A DNA stretch of 64,000 nucleotides from Succinispira mobilis DSM 6222 (GTDB lineage: Bacteria > Bacillota > Negativicutes > Acidaminococcales > Succinispiraceae), in contig NZ_KB913028.1 of the NCBI RefSeq assembly GCF_000384135.1, forward strand, positions 1-64,000. Direction: 5' to 3'. The notes under the pieces were generated by a model, which saw nothing but the letters and a program-made list of their open reading frames with translations, did not search any database and was not told the origin of the DNA. Below, one piece after another: positions 1 through 8,664 of this stretch. The translations under genes were made by a program, and so were the position numbers. Positions within the stretch are counted from its first letter, which is position 1. The number at the start of each line of letters is the position of its first letter.

Positions 1-298
1 CAATATATTTATTGAAAAAGCTAATCTGCTCATTCTACCTATTTGTTTGTGATTTTTAAAACTTTTCTTGTTTTGTTTTGACTTTAAGCAGGATGCGCTT
101 ACGCAGTAAACTGCATTTCGCTTATGCAATTTAAAGAACAACTTGTTGCACTTTGAATTGTATTCCATACTCGTTTGTCCCGCACATTCATTATATAATC
201 GTATGATTATCTTACCATTATCCAGTTTTCAAGGAACATCTTGTCAGCCACTTTCTTGACTGCTGAACTAGTTTACTACTTCAACCGTCTTTTGTCAA
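1..298 (-). other. rRNA operon leader, running off the left edge
   Basis: Read on the minus strand, this stretch follows two good promoters and contains, near 215-240, a TGTTCCTTGAAAACTGGATA motif. That motif closely resembles the boxA-like leader and spacer sequence of Firmicute rRNA operons, where it precedes mature 16S or 23S rRNA. No protein-coding frame fits. The mature rRNA itself would lie left of position 1, so which rRNA comes first is inferred; the tandem promoters favour 16S. Confidence 0.65.
270..298 (-). promoter_or_regulatory. promoter P2 of the leftward rRNA operon
   Basis: On the minus strand TTGACA (298-293) is followed by a 17-base spacer and TAAACT (275-270). It lies just upstream of the boxA-like motif, as the proximal rrn promoter does in other Firmicutes. 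Confidence 0.7.
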
Positions 299-343
299 GC
301 TTTTATTTCGTTTAGTCTAAACCTGCTCGGTGACGACTTTTAT

Positions 344-372
344 ATAGTAACATTCTCTAGAGAAGTTTGCAA
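344..372 (-). promoter_or_regulatory. promoter P1 of the leftward rRNA operon
   Basis: On the minus strand TTGCAA (372-367) and TACTAT (349-344) are 17 bases apart, about 74 bases upstream of P2. Tandem promoters at this distance are typical of rRNA operons. It is weaker in consensus than P2. Confidence 0.5.
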
Positions 373-442
373 ATAGCTAATTCCTGCTTTTCATTGCTTT
401 ATTCGCTTTTATTTTCTTTTTTCTTTTTTTTTCGACTTTTTC

Positions 443-496
443 CGCCTTTTTGTTAACTTCTTAACAAAAAGGCGAAGTGGATTATCCACTTCGCCT
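443..496 (-). terminator. double-hairpin terminator behind the membrane-protein operon
   Basis: Two perfect inverted repeats share a segment: 470-481 pairs with 485-496 (12 bp, 3-base loop), and 443-456 pairs with 461-474 (14 bp, 4-base loop). On the minus strand the first stem is followed directly by TTTTTG, as in an intrinsic terminator. The two hairpins cannot both form, because 470-474 belongs to both. It insulates the genes at 576-3142 from the rRNA promoters. Confidence 0.8.
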
Positions 497-575
497 CAAA
501 GCCTAATTATCAGGAGTTGCGCAGCTTTTTAGTATACAACTGCCCTTTCATAATATTAACTTAAGTTAGATAATA

Positions 576-1022
576 TTATATTTGTCCCAAAAACTTTAAT
601 AATCCTTGTGCAATTAGCGCTGAAGCAATATAGGTCCCTGTGAAAACTACACAAGATACTACCACTACCCGCCAACCTAATTTTTTTAACGCATCTAAAT
701 CTCTACCAATTGCAATCCCAGCATAGGCCAAAATAGGTGTAGTTAAAGCTAGAAAGTTAACTTTTTTAATAAGTGCATTCATAGTTTCTGCACCTGGGAA
801 GCCCGGATAAGTTACTATACAACCTAAAGTTACTACATAAGCAACACCAGGTATTCCACCCGGCATATATTTTCCTAATAAGATCCCCCCCATAGAAATT
901 GCTATTAATATCAGCATTCCTGGCAAGGCTTCAAGTATGCCATTTTTAAACCCAACGAAATTCCCCACCAAGGACATTAACCCAACTAACAATAATACAT
1001 ATAGTGTTTCTTTCAAGTTCAT
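576..1022 (-). CDS. small polytopic membrane protein, putative transporter subunit
   Basis: A protein of 148 residues with about four or five hydrophobic helices, starting MNLKETLYVL. The start is set by an ATG whose first bases overlap the TAA stop of the upstream gene (TAATG at 1024-1020), a sign of translational coupling; the longer open frame would run back into that gene. It has glycine-rich segments (GGILLGKYMPGG) but no motif I can name. Its fixed partnership with the 265-residue membrane protein upstream and the M20 amidohydrolase beyond suggests a two-component carrier for the amidohydrolase substrate. That role is inference from context; a specific family is not assigned. Confidence 0.75.
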   Translation of the reverse strand: MNLKETLYVLLLVGLMSLVGNFVGFKNGILEALPGMLILIAISMGGILLGKYMPGGIPGVAYVVTLGCIVTYPGFPGAETMNALIKKVNFLALTTPILAYAGIAIGRDLDALKKLGWRVVVVSCVVFTGTYIASALIAQGLLKFLGQI

Positions 1023-1819
1023 TATTTCGCATCCTCCCCTTGTGGTAAAACACCATATTTTAATCTGTAAATTCGTTTGTACAACCATTCACTAAGCGGC
1101 AAACCCATCCATAGTGACATATATATTCCATCTAACCCACTTAACATGTTACTTGCTGCTCCAAAGGCAGCAATTTGTTCAGCCATTTGCGGATACATAA
1201 CTTGTAAAGAACCTACTGCTGCCGTCATCATGCCAGCACTACCTACCCCTGAAGCCATAGCCAAAGCATAAGGATGCAAAGGCGTATAAGCCGCGGCAAA
1301 ACTAGCCATAAGCCCAAAAAATATCGTTCCAAATACGGTACCGCAAATATAAACACCCATTACGCCGCGCCCCTCTGCGCCGCCCATACCATAAACATCG
1401 CCAATCAAGGCAACATTAGGCTCGCGCGCAATAGAATGTGCCGCACCAATACTCTCGCGTTTAAGTCCTAAATACATAGCTACAGGAATTCCGACAATAA
1501 CCGTCCCTAGGTTTCCAAACTCCTGTAAAATTAAAGCCGGGCTTGCGCTTAAAATTTTAGGCAAAGATGGTCCTACCAAAGTTCCATATCTAGCCATCAA
1601 TAACATCATTGTTAAACCCACCAACGAATTAGCATCTAACATGTCCTTATCGTTGACGATATTGGTAAACTTAGGTGTTAAAAGTATCCCCATAAGTAAA
1701 GCATATAATAGTGGTAATAATACAATTTTACCTACACCTAAAGTAATTGGGATAATACCAATCATTTCCGCAATTACAATCAAAGCAATTACCAAGGCAT
1801 GTAATTTCAAGTTTTTCAA
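1022..1819 (-). CDS. DUF3100-like polytopic membrane protein, putative transporter
   Basis: The 265-residue protein has about seven hydrophobic segments and resembles DUF3100 membrane proteins, presumed transporters; I recognise the N-terminal pattern (MKNLKLHALVIALIVIAE) but cannot verify it by search. The start is a TTG behind a GGAGGGTGG ribosome site. Glycine-rich segments around residues 150-200 (GDVYGMGGAEGRGVMG, ASGVGSAGMMTAA) could line a substrate path. It sits 21 bases downstream of the M20 amidohydrolase and overlaps the next membrane gene by a TAATG, so the three form one operon, probably for uptake and hydrolysis of an amide or dipeptide. Confidence 0.7.
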   Translation of the reverse strand: MKNLKLHALVIALIVIAEMIGIIPITLGVGKIVLLPLLYALLMGILLTPKFTNIVNDKDMLDANSLVGLTMMLLMARYGTLVGPSLPKILSASPALILQEFGNLGTVIVGIPVAMYLGLKRESIGAAHSIAREPNVALIGDVYGMGGAEGRGVMGVYICGTVFGTIFFGLMASFAAAYTPLHPYALAMASGVGSAGMMTAAVGSLQVMYPQMAEQIAAFGAASNMLSGLDGIYMSLWMGLPLSEWLYKRIYRLKYGVLPQGEDAK

Positions 1820-1840
1820 ATTAATCCACCCTCCATTTTT

Positions 1841-3142
1841 TTATTCTTTGCAAGAAAAATAACTGTCTAATTTTTTAATATATTCTTCTTTAGTAAATAC
1901 TGGTTTGAAATCTTTTAGAACTTCTTTTGCGGTAATTGCCTTATTAGCTAACAAATCGATTACTGTCATCGCCAAAGTTTTAGCTGGAACTATACAGGCT
2001 TTATAATAATCAACTACGCAAAAATCCTTCGAATGTAATTCTCCAGTTACTCCACCTGTAAAGGGGTGTATTACTGGCATCAAGTGCGAAACATCTCCCA
2101 TATCTAAAGATGCCGCAAAATGATCCCGCTCAAACACTTGCATATCTGACGCAGCAACTTTAGCATTCTCGACAAAAAGTTTATTCATTTTTAAATTACT
2201 AATCAAAGGCAAATAGCCTGGCGTGGTTTTTATTACTACTTTCGCACCTACAGCCATAGCTCCTGCTTGCAAAGCTCGATCCACTTTTTCATGTGTTGCA
2301 TCGATTGCCTGCATAGTTTTAGCACGCACGTAAGTCTCTAAACGCACATCAGCTGGTACTGAGTTTACCAAATCACCGCCCTTGGTAATAATAGGATGAA
2401 CGCGAATCGCATCAGCATCGCGAAAAGTTTCACGCATGGCATGAATTCCCATCAACCCCAACATTGCCGCATTTAAGGCATTAACTCCTAAGTCTGGCGA
2501 TTCTGCCGCATGAGAAGTTTCTCCAATATATTGGATAGTTTTGCCAATAAAACCATTACTTGACTTGCCAATAGAAACACTATTTGCTGGTTGATTTTTT
2601 TCCGAGTGAATCATCATCGCCATATCCACATCATCAAACTCGCCCAATCTGATTAATTCTTGTTTGCCACCTAAATATTTAATTTTTCCTTGTTCACGCA
2701 AAGCATTGCGATAAGCAATCTCAACATATTCCTCCGCAGGAACAGCCATGAAGGTAATTTTACCTGCCAGTTCTTGCATAATTCCTTCATTAAATGCAGT
2801 CGCTACTGCCAACAACGCTCCTAATTGTACCGCATGTCCGCAAGCATGTGCTGCACCAGTATTAGGGTCTGCTTTAGGGCTGTCTGCACACAAAACAGCG
2901 TCCAACTCTCCCAAAATCGCTACATTCACATCACCTGCGCCAATCGAAGCCTTAACCCCTGTCAAGGCTAGACCAGTTTGATAAGGCAGACCTTGCTTAG
3001 CAAAAAAACTTGCTATTTTGGCCGCTGTTTTTTGTTCTTTATACCCAAGTTCGGCCTCAGACTCAATACTCTTAACTAGGGTAATAACTTCTTGTGCCTG
3101 TTCATCAATACGCGCACATACAAGTTGCTTTAATTTTTCCAT
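1841..3142 (-). CDS. M20 family amidohydrolase (AbgB-like)
   Basis: A zinc-dependent amidohydrolase of 433 residues. The metal-binding pattern is clear: LDAV near residue 80, HACGH around 100-104, PAEEY near 135, and late histidines in MIHSEK and GELHSK. The family contains aminobenzoyl-glutamate hydrolase subunit B and related aminoacylases; the 'HACGHAVQLGALLA' stretch is typical of the AbgB branch. The ATG start has a good GGAAAGGAG site. It is the first gene of the leftward three-gene operon with two membrane proteins at 576-1819, which may import its substrate. The true substrate cannot be told from sequence; folate breakdown products or acyl amino acids are the obvious candidates. Cytoplasmic, since no signal peptide is visible. 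Confidence 0.85.
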   Translation of the reverse strand: MEKLKQLVCARIDEQAQEVITLVKSIESEAELGYKEQKTAAKIASFFAKQGLPYQTGLALTGVKASIGAGDVNVAILGELDAVLCADSPKADPNTGAAHACGHAVQLGALLAVATAFNEGIMQELAGKITFMAVPAEEYVEIAYRNALREQGKIKYLGGKQELIRLGEFDDVDMAMMIHSEKNQPANSVSIGKSSNGFIGKTIQYIGETSHAAESPDLGVNALNAAMLGLMGIHAMRETFRDADAIRVHPIITKGGDLVNSVPADVRLETYVRAKTMQAIDATHEKVDRALQAGAMAVGAKVVIKTTPGYLPLISNLKMNKLFVENAKVAASDMQVFERDHFAASLDMGDVSHLMPVIHPFTGGVTGELHSKDFCVVDYYKACIVPAKTLAMTVIDLLANKAITAKEVLKDFKPVFTKEEYIKKLDSYFSCKE

Positions 3143-3381
3143 ATCTTACTCCTTTCCCCTCAAAATAATATTTGTATTTTACCACAAAACACTGTTCTTG
3201 CCAACAATTAGTTGCTTTGCATTTTCTTTATTTTTAATTAGTTTTAACAGATTTTTGTTAAATACATTATCTCTTTTTTAAACCCTCGATACTATTACCA
3301 ATGTAATCACTGTCTATTCTTCAAGAACATATTAGGGCTTTGTTTTTTCTACACAAACACAGCCCCAGTGGATAAATTAAG
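3143..3381. other. divergent intergenic region with an imperfect hairpin
   Basis: No gene is visible between the leftward amidohydrolase and cysE. An 11-bp stem with one mismatch (3335-3345 with 3355-3365) is present, but no T-run follows it on either strand, so it is not a normal terminator. I see no T-box specifier or other known cysteine-responsive leader. Confidence 0.4.
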
Positions 3382-3411
3382 TTTACAAAAATATATAATT
3401 TATGTTAGAAT
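3382..3411 (+). promoter_or_regulatory. probable cysE promoter
   Basis: TTTACA (3382-3387), 18-base spacer, TAGAAT (3406-3411), about 50 bases before the cysE start. Confidence 0.5.
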
Positions 3412-3463
3412 ATCTTTCGAGTTAATTATTCTAGAAACTGACTTTAGGAGAAAATAAAAAATT

Positions 3464-4174
3464 ATGTTGAAACAATTTAAGAAAGATATCGATGTTATCA
3501 TGGAACGCGATCCCGCAGTTCGGTCTAGACTAGAAGCGGCTTTATGCTATCCTGGTTTACATGCAATTTGGTTACATCGCCTTGCACATCGTCTATACAA
3601 AAATAATTATATTTTGCTCGCTAGAATAATCAACACTTTATCTCGTTTCTTAACTAATATTGATATTCACCCTGGCGCAAAATTAGGTGAAGGACTTTTT
3701 ATAGATCACGGTTTAGGCGTGGTTATTGGTGAAACAGCAGAAATCGGCAAAAATGTTACCTTATATCAAGGAGTTACACTTGGTGGTACTGGTAAAGAAA
3801 GTGGCAAACGCCACCCAACAATCGGCAATAATGTTGTCGTAGCGAGCGGCGCCAAAGTTCTTGGTTCTTTTAGTGTCGGTGATAATTCTAAAATCGGAGC
3901 TGGTTCTGTAGTTTTAAAAGAAGTTCCTGCAAATTCCGTAGTAGTAGGTATTCCCGGGCGGATTGTTGTCCAAAACGGACAAAAAGTTTCCGAAGATAAC
4001 GATGCCAATATCGACTTAAATCATGATCGTTTGCCCGATCCTGTAGCTGATTTCGAAAAAATGCTCCAAGACCACCTAGACTTAATCGAACAACGCTTAC
4101 AAGAAATAGAACATAAATGTTTAAAACGCAAAATTCCTGAAACAAAAGAACAAAGAGGTGCTAATATTGAGTAA
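3464..4174 (+). CDS. cysE: serine O-acetyltransferase
   Basis: Transfers acetyl from acetyl-CoA to L-serine, giving O-acetylserine, the direct precursor of cysteine. The 236-residue protein has the short helical N-terminus of bacterial CysE ([20 protein letters not shown]) and then left-handed beta-helix hexapeptide repeats from about residue 65 to 165, including the signature [17 protein letters not shown] and [20 protein letters not shown]. It ends in a charged tail of about 50 residues beyond the hexapeptide domain. The ATG start follows TTAGGAG. Its stop overlaps the start of the GltD-like gene by a few bases, so the two are probably co-translated. No cysK is adjacent. Confidence 0.93.
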   Translation: MLKQFKKDIDVIMERDPAVRSRLEAALCYPGLHAIWLHRLAHRLYKNNYILLARIINTLSRFLTNIDIHPGAKLGEGLFIDHGLGVVIGETAEIGKNVTLYQGVTLGGTGKESGKRHPTIGNNVVVASGAKVLGSFSVGDNSKIGAGSVVLKEVPANSVVVGIPGRIVVQNGQKVSEDNDANIDLNHDRLPDPVADFEKMLQDHLDLIEQRLQEIEHKCLKRKIPETKEQRGANIE

Positions 4175-5480
4175 AAAACTTTCAACTCAAGAGGCTATAA
4201 CCGAAGCCAAAAGATGTCTAAACTGTTTAAAACCAGCCTGTAGCAAAGGTTGCCCGATTGAAAATAATATCCCCCACTTTATCCGGTTCCTCGCTGAAGG
4301 CAATATTGGTTCAGCCTACGAAGTAATTGCCGAAAAAAGCAACTTACCAGCTGTTTGTGGACGCGTATGTCCTCACGAAAAACAATGCGAGGCCCATTGC
4401 ATTCTCGCCAAAAAAAATAAGGCCATAAATATTGGCAGTCTAGAAATGTTCATCGCAGATTTTGCGGAAAACAATAATCTTTCGCCACTACCAGCTTCAA
4501 ATGGTAGCCGCGGGAAAATTGCCGTTGTCGGTTCCGGCCCTGCTGGTTTAACCATTGCTGCAGATATGGCCAAGATGGATTTCGCTGTAACAATTTACGA
4601 AGCTCAAGCTGAGCCTGGCGGAGTATTGTTATTCGGAATTCCGCAGTTTCGTTTAGATAAAAACGTAGTAAGGCGAGAAATTCAAAAAACACAAAAGCTA
4701 GGTGTAGATATCAAAACTAACTGCGTAATTGGTACAGACGTAACCATCGATGAGCTTTTCACCAAAGGTTATGATGCTGTATTTATTGGTTCTGGTACTG
4801 CATTACCTAAAACTTTAAATCTACCTGGTAAAGATTTGCATGGAATTATCACCGCAACCTATTTCTTAAAAACTGTAACCCTCGCCAACAATGGTTACCT
4901 AGATAAATCAGAAATCGTCATGAAAGAAAATGATCAAATTATCGTTATCGGTGCCGGCAATGTAGCCATGGATGCGGCAAGAACTGCCATCCGCCAAGGT
5001 GCACGTAGTGTAAAAGTTGTTTATCACAAAACTCAAGCAGAAATGACCGCGCTTAATGTTGAATATCAAGGCGCTGTGGAAGATGGTATTGAATTCTGTT
5101 TTCTCAATAGTCCTCTAGCCTTTGAAGGTAGTGATAAAGTTACCGGTCTCCTAGTTGAAAAAATAAGCAAAAACGAAGCAGGCGAATTTATTAATACTGG
5201 TGAGAAAGAAATCCTTCCTGCCGATGTGGTGATTTTGGCTGTAGGCCAAAAACCTGCTAATCGAATAGTTTCTACCTGCCCACAAATCGAAATCGACAAA
5301 TGGGGCTTTGTTATAACCCGTGAGCGACCTTATGGTATGACAACTTATCCTGGTGTATTTGCCGGCGGCGATGTAGTTCACGGTCCAGCTACCGTAGTTC
5401 TAGCCATGAAGGAAGCAAAAAAAATAGCTTTAGGTATGTCTCAATATGTCGATGCCAAAAAGCTTTTAGCCGAATGTTAA
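4167..5480 (+). CDS. GltD-like NAD(P)H oxidoreductase with N-terminal Fe-S domain
   Basis: Resembles the small (beta) subunit of NADPH glutamate synthase and its relatives (NfnB, SudA-type proteins). The first 100 residues hold two cysteine clusters for [4Fe-4S] centres ([14 protein letters not shown] and [15 protein letters not shown]). An FAD fold follows ([12 protein letters not shown]), then an NADPH fold ([14 protein letters not shown]), and a C-terminal FAD motif ([19 protein letters not shown]). I chose the TTG at 4167 because an AGAGGTG site lies seven bases upstream; a GTG at 4158 would sit inside that site. No glutamate synthase large subunit and no NfnA partner is nearby, so it is an orphan whose electron acceptor is unknown. 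It overlaps the end of cysE. Confidence 0.85.
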   Translation: MSKKLSTQEAITEAKRCLNCLKPACSKGCPIENNIPHFIRFLAEGNIGSAYEVIAEKSNLPAVCGRVCPHEKQCEAHCILAKKNKAINIGSLEMFIADFAENNNLSPLPASNGSRGKIAVVGSGPAGLTIAADMAKMDFAVTIYEAQAEPGGVLLFGIPQFRLDKNVVRREIQKTQKLGVDIKTNCVIGTDVTIDELFTKGYDAVFIGSGTALPKTLNLPGKDLHGIITATYFLKTVTLANNGYLDKSEIVMKENDQIIVIGAGNVAMDAARTAIRQGARSVKVVYHKTQAEMTALNVEYQGAVEDGIEFCFLNSPLAFEGSDKVTGLLVEKISKNEAGEFINTGEKEILPADVVILAVGQKPANRIVSTCPQIEIDKWGFVITRERPYGMTTYPGVFAGGDVVHGPATVVLAMKEAKKIALGMSQYVDAKKLLAEC

Positions 5481-5493
5481 AAACCAATAAAAA

Positions 5494-5542
5494 CAAGGGG
5501 CTGTCTCAAAATAGGTTTTAACCTGTTTTAGACAGCCCCTTG
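5494..5542 (+). terminator. terminator built from a dispersed palindrome
   Basis: Arms 5494-5506 (CAAGGGGCTGTCT) and 5530-5542 pair perfectly, with further pairing of AGGTT/AACCT in the loop; TTCATGTT follows. A close relative of the same palindrome lies at 20198-20244, so it may be a small repeat that serves as terminator. Confidence 0.75.
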
Positions 5543-5610
5543 TTCATGTTATAAGTCTTTTTATCTAAGCAAAAAACACACAATAAAAAGGCACAGAGTA
5601 TTGCCTATAA

Positions 5611-5656
5611 AGAAGGGCTGTATCAATAAATTATTTATACAGCCCTTCTTTTTTAT
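5611..5656 (+). terminator. bidirectional terminator between gltD-like gene and cstA
   Basis: A perfect 13-bp stem (5611-5623 with 5637-5649, core AGAAGGGCTGTAT) is followed by a T-run on the plus strand. On the minus strand CTTTAT follows, so it may also end cstA transcripts. Confidence 0.8.
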
Positions 5657-5718
5657 TACAAAATTTATTTCACCTTATTTAATTTCTAGCTAAAACCCAT
5701 AAGCCAATATAAAAAATT

Positions 5719-7320
5719 CTAGTTAAGCTCGCTCTTTTCGCATTTCAATGCCGTCCAAGCCTCTTTGCAAAGCATTATCGCCAACACTAACAACAGTGCC
5801 GACAAACCAGCTACAATTGGCTTATTTAAATTGTTAACCACTAGTTGTATTAGAGCCACAATTGTTGTCAGCAACATAAATGCCATTGGATACATAACAA
5901 AACGCGCATCTTTTTTCAAATCACGAATTATCCACACACCCAAAGCTAACAGGGCTAAAGCCGCCACCAGCTGATTAGATGCCCCGAATACTGGCCAAAT
6001 AAGCTGCCATACCGCAACATTTCCCGTTTTTACAAAAATCAAAGCCAGTGCAACACCTACCCCAATTGCCGTAGCAATATACTTATCTAATTTCATATCA
6101 AAAAATTCTTGTAATTGATAACGTGCCAATCTAGTAGCTGTGTCTAGCGAGGTTAAAATAAATGAATTCAACGCCAACAGCCCAATTGACATTCCTAGTT
6201 TAGGAGCTATACCGATTAAAGCGGCAAATTGACCCAAACCTTGACCATAAACCACAGTAGGACCACCTTTAGCCATAACACCACTCATCATTATCGTACC
6301 TAAAGCTATAACACCTACCAAACCTTCAATTAACATCGCACCATAACCAACAGGTAAAGCATCGGTTTCACGTTTCAGTTGTTTAGATGTCGTCCCACTG
6401 CCAACCAAGGAATGAAAACCAGAAATAGCTCCACAAGCCACAGTTACAAACAACAATGGCCAAATATAATCACCATTAGCAGTACTAATTCCTTTAAAGG
6501 CCGCTAGTTTAACCTCAAATTTGTTGCCAAATAGCATCCCTACACCACCAATAAACAAAGAAAAATAGAGCAAGTATGATGCCAAATAATCACGCGGTTG
6601 CAACAAGAGCCATACTGGCATTACTGATGCTGCAAAAATATAAATAACTAAAAATATCCGCCAAGTATTAATATCTAAAGTAAAAGCACTTTGCACCCAA
6701 GGGCTATAACTGCCATAAATTACAGCGCCAAATATAATCGGTACCATAATCAAAGTGCTGACACTTAAAGAAACGCCAAAACGATAAATCAAAATTCCAA
6801 AAAACATTGCGACAAAAATATATAAGCTTGCCGAAAATGCTACTGCTGGATCAGCAGTAAAAGTTTGAGCGGCTAATTCCAAGAACACAGCAATAACTAA
6901 AGTCAAAGCTAGCCAAGTAAAAATTAAAAACAAGCGTTTGGCTTTAGCCCCAATCCATTTGTTAATTACTTCCCCAATTGAAAGTCCTTTATGGCGTACT
7001 GAGGCTACAATAGAACCCATATCATGTACCCCACCAAAGAAAATACTACCTAATAAGATCCAAATATAAGTGGGTAACCAACCAAACAAAGAAGCCGCTA
7101 CTATTGGTCCGACTATTGGTCCAGCCCCAGCAATAGAAGCAAAATGATGCCCTAACAACACCGCGGGATGTGCTGGACAATAATCCATCCCATCATTTAA
7201 CTTTGTTGCGGGTGTTTCTGCGTTGGGATCTAAATCATAAAGTTTTTTCTGAAACCGACCATAATACACATACCCTAATCCTAAGACAACTATCGCCACG
7301 ATAAAAAGTGTCAATAACAT
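5719..7320 (-). CDS. cstA: carbon starvation protein A family transporter
   Basis: A polytopic membrane protein of 533 residues with about 14 to 16 hydrophobic segments. CstA/BtsT carriers import peptides or pyruvate in proteobacteria; family members in Firmicutes are often in the shorter size class seen here. Recognisable family blocks are HHFASIAGAGPIVGPIVAA near residues 52-70, FGGVHDMGSIVASVRHKG near 95-112, and FHSLVGSGTTSKQL near 300. The ATG start has a GGAGGG site. It lies 52 bases downstream of a small gene of unknown function and is probably co-transcribed with it. No two-component system controlling it is visible here. Confidence 0.92.
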   Translation of the reverse strand: MLLTLFIVAIVVLGLGYVYYGRFQKKLYDLDPNAETPATKLNDGMDYCPAHPAVLLGHHFASIAGAGPIVGPIVAASLFGWLPTYIWILLGSIFFGGVHDMGSIVASVRHKGLSIGEVINKWIGAKAKRLFLIFTWLALTLVIAVFLELAAQTFTADPAVAFSASLYIFVAMFFGILIYRFGVSLSVSTLIMVPIIFGAVIYGSYSPWVQSAFTLDINTWRIFLVIYIFAASVMPVWLLLQPRDYLASYLLYFSLFIGGVGMLFGNKFEVKLAAFKGISTANGDYIWPLLFVTVACGAISGFHSLVGSGTTSKQLKRETDALPVGYGAMLIEGLVGVIALGTIMMSGVMAKGGPTVVYGQGLGQFAALIGIAPKLGMSIGLLALNSFILTSLDTATRLARYQLQEFFDMKLDKYIATAIGVGVALALIFVKTGNVAVWQLIWPVFGASNQLVAALALLALGVWIIRDLKKDARFVMYPMAFMLLTTIVALIQLVVNNLNKPIVAGLSALLLVLAIMLCKEAWTALKCEKSELN

Positions 7321-7372
7321 AAAAACCCTCCAATTAATTTTTTATCTATCTCCACAGCCTAAGGCTGTAATT

Positions 7373-7759
7373 TTAACCCAGTTCTAATAGTTCTAATAAA
7401 TCCCGAAATTTTTTCTGTGGCTTACAATTTTCTTGATAACCCCAAACTTCTAACCAGCCTTTAAAACCTAACGCAAATGACTTAACCTTTACTTTTTCTT
7501 GTGGATGCTGCCATAATAAGAATCTTTGTTTTACTACATCTGCCTTGGCTTTGTAGTTCGCCAAAATATATTCTACACTGTCCACCCCACTATGTTGCTC
7601 GACAATATAATCTTCCGCATAATATTCTGCCACAACCCCTATCATAGAGTCTTTTTTAAAAGTATTTCTCCGATAATAGCCCTGTAATCCATTATCTGTC
7701 CAAGGTGTAAACCCAACCTGTATCAGGCATTCTCTAATCTTCGAATTAACAATTAGCAA
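7373..7759 (-). CDS. hypothetical protein upstream of cstA
   Basis: I do not recognise this 128-residue protein. I place the start at a TTG (7759) because a GAGGAGG site lies seven bases upstream; the open frame extends seven more codons through that site. The sequence is mixed alpha/beta in character, without signal peptide or membrane helix, and has a tryptophan- and aromatic-rich middle (FLLWQHPQEK, GFKGWLEVWGY). It precedes cstA on the same strand. No function is proposed. Confidence 0.75.
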   Translation of the reverse strand: MLIVNSKIRECLIQVGFTPWTDNGLQGYYRRNTFKKDSMIGVVAEYYAEDYIVEQHSGVDSVEYILANYKAKADVVKQRFLLWQHPQEKVKVKSFALGFKGWLEVWGYQENCKPQKKFRDLLELLELG

Positions 7760-7789
7760 CTTTATTCCTCCTCTCTCCAATATAAATTG

Positions 7790-7818
7790 TTGGAAAATAT
7801 TAACGCTTGCGGTATAAT
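7790..7818 (+). promoter_or_regulatory. promoter of the VTT-domain gene
   Basis: TTGGAA (7790-7795), 17-base spacer, TATAAT (7813-7818), about 50 bases before the TTG start at 7869. Confidence 0.8.
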
Positions 7819-7868
7819 GAACGAGTACGCCTCTTAAAGGTGAATTTTAACTAAAAGGTGATAAAGTT

Positions 7869-8447
7869 TTGATTAATTTAGATAATATAATTGCCATTGC
7901 TGAACAAAATATCGACCTAGGGGTTTTTCTGTTATCATTTACTGATGCTTTTATTTCCCCAATCGTTCCCGATATTGTTATAATCCCCGCCAGTATCGCC
8001 AACCCACAAAATGCCCTTTGGCTAGCTACCCTCGCAACTATTGCCTCAGTTTTAGGCGCTTTCATTGGTTATTTTATCGGCCACAAATTTTCCAATTTCG
8101 CTCAACAAAAAATAATCCCCAAAAAACATATGGAACACATTCGTTCCTTAGTAGAAAGATACGGTGGTTGGGCTGTTTTTTGGGCAGCGATGGCTCCTAT
8201 ACCTTACAAATTTGTGGCTATTAGTGCGGGCGTTCTAAAAATCAACTTGAAACTCTTTACGCTAGCTACAGTTTTAGGTCGCGGCAAACGCTTCTTAATA
8301 ATCGGCATTGCCGTACATTACCTTGGACCACAGGTAATCCCCATTATCCATAAATATTCGCAACAAAGCGCAATTGCTTTAGCCTTAGTAATCTTAATTC
8401 TTGTTGGTTATGCCTATTTCCGCTATCGTAAAAAAAAAATTAGCTAA
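7869..8447 (+). CDS. DedA/YqaA-type VTT-domain membrane protein
   Basis: A 192-residue inner-membrane protein with the VTT (SNARE-associated) fold of the DedA superfamily, whose members scramble or flip lipid carriers in the membrane. Visible features are an early acidic hydrophobic segment (FTDAFISPIVPDIVIIPASI), a glycine-containing helix (LGAFIGYFIGHK), the conserved block YGGWAVFWAAMAPIPYKF, and a C-terminal helix followed by a basic tail (RYRKKKIS). TTG start behind AAAAGGTGAT. It resembles the YqaA branch rather than classical DedA, because the early segments are shorter. The gene stands alone with its own promoter and terminator. Confidence 0.83.
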   Translation: MINLDNIIAIAEQNIDLGVFLLSFTDAFISPIVPDIVIIPASIANPQNALWLATLATIASVLGAFIGYFIGHKFSNFAQQKIIPKKHMEHIRSLVERYGGWAVFWAAMAPIPYKFVAISAGVLKINLKLFTLATVLGRGKRFLIIGIAVHYLGPQVIPIIHKYSQQSAIALALVILILVGYAYFRYRKKKIS

Positions 8448-8463
8448 ATAACATCTGCGAGTC

Positions 8464-8509
8464 AGCACAAACGTTTCCTTTTAGAGAGGACGTTTGTGCT
8501 ATTATTTTT
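8464..8509 (+). terminator. terminator of the VTT-domain gene
   Basis: AGCACAAACGT (8464-8474) pairs perfectly with 8490-8500, followed by ATTATTTTTC. Confidence 0.85.
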
Positions 8510-8600
8510 CTTGTCTATCACCAATATTCAATATTATAACCGATTTTATTTTTTTTGTAAGCATTTTTTGTTTATTTTTTTATTTTTAGCCTTTTTTTAG

Positions 8601-8629
8601 TGGACACAGGTTTTGTGAAAGTGTATAAT
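8601..8629 (+). promoter_or_regulatory. promoter of the SSS symporter gene
   Basis: TGGACA (8601-8606), 17-base spacer, TATAAT (8624-8629), about 35 bases upstream of the TTG start. Confidence 0.75.
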
Positions 8630-8664
8630 TTACAACATCATCACTTTGAAAGGAGTTTTTTCAT

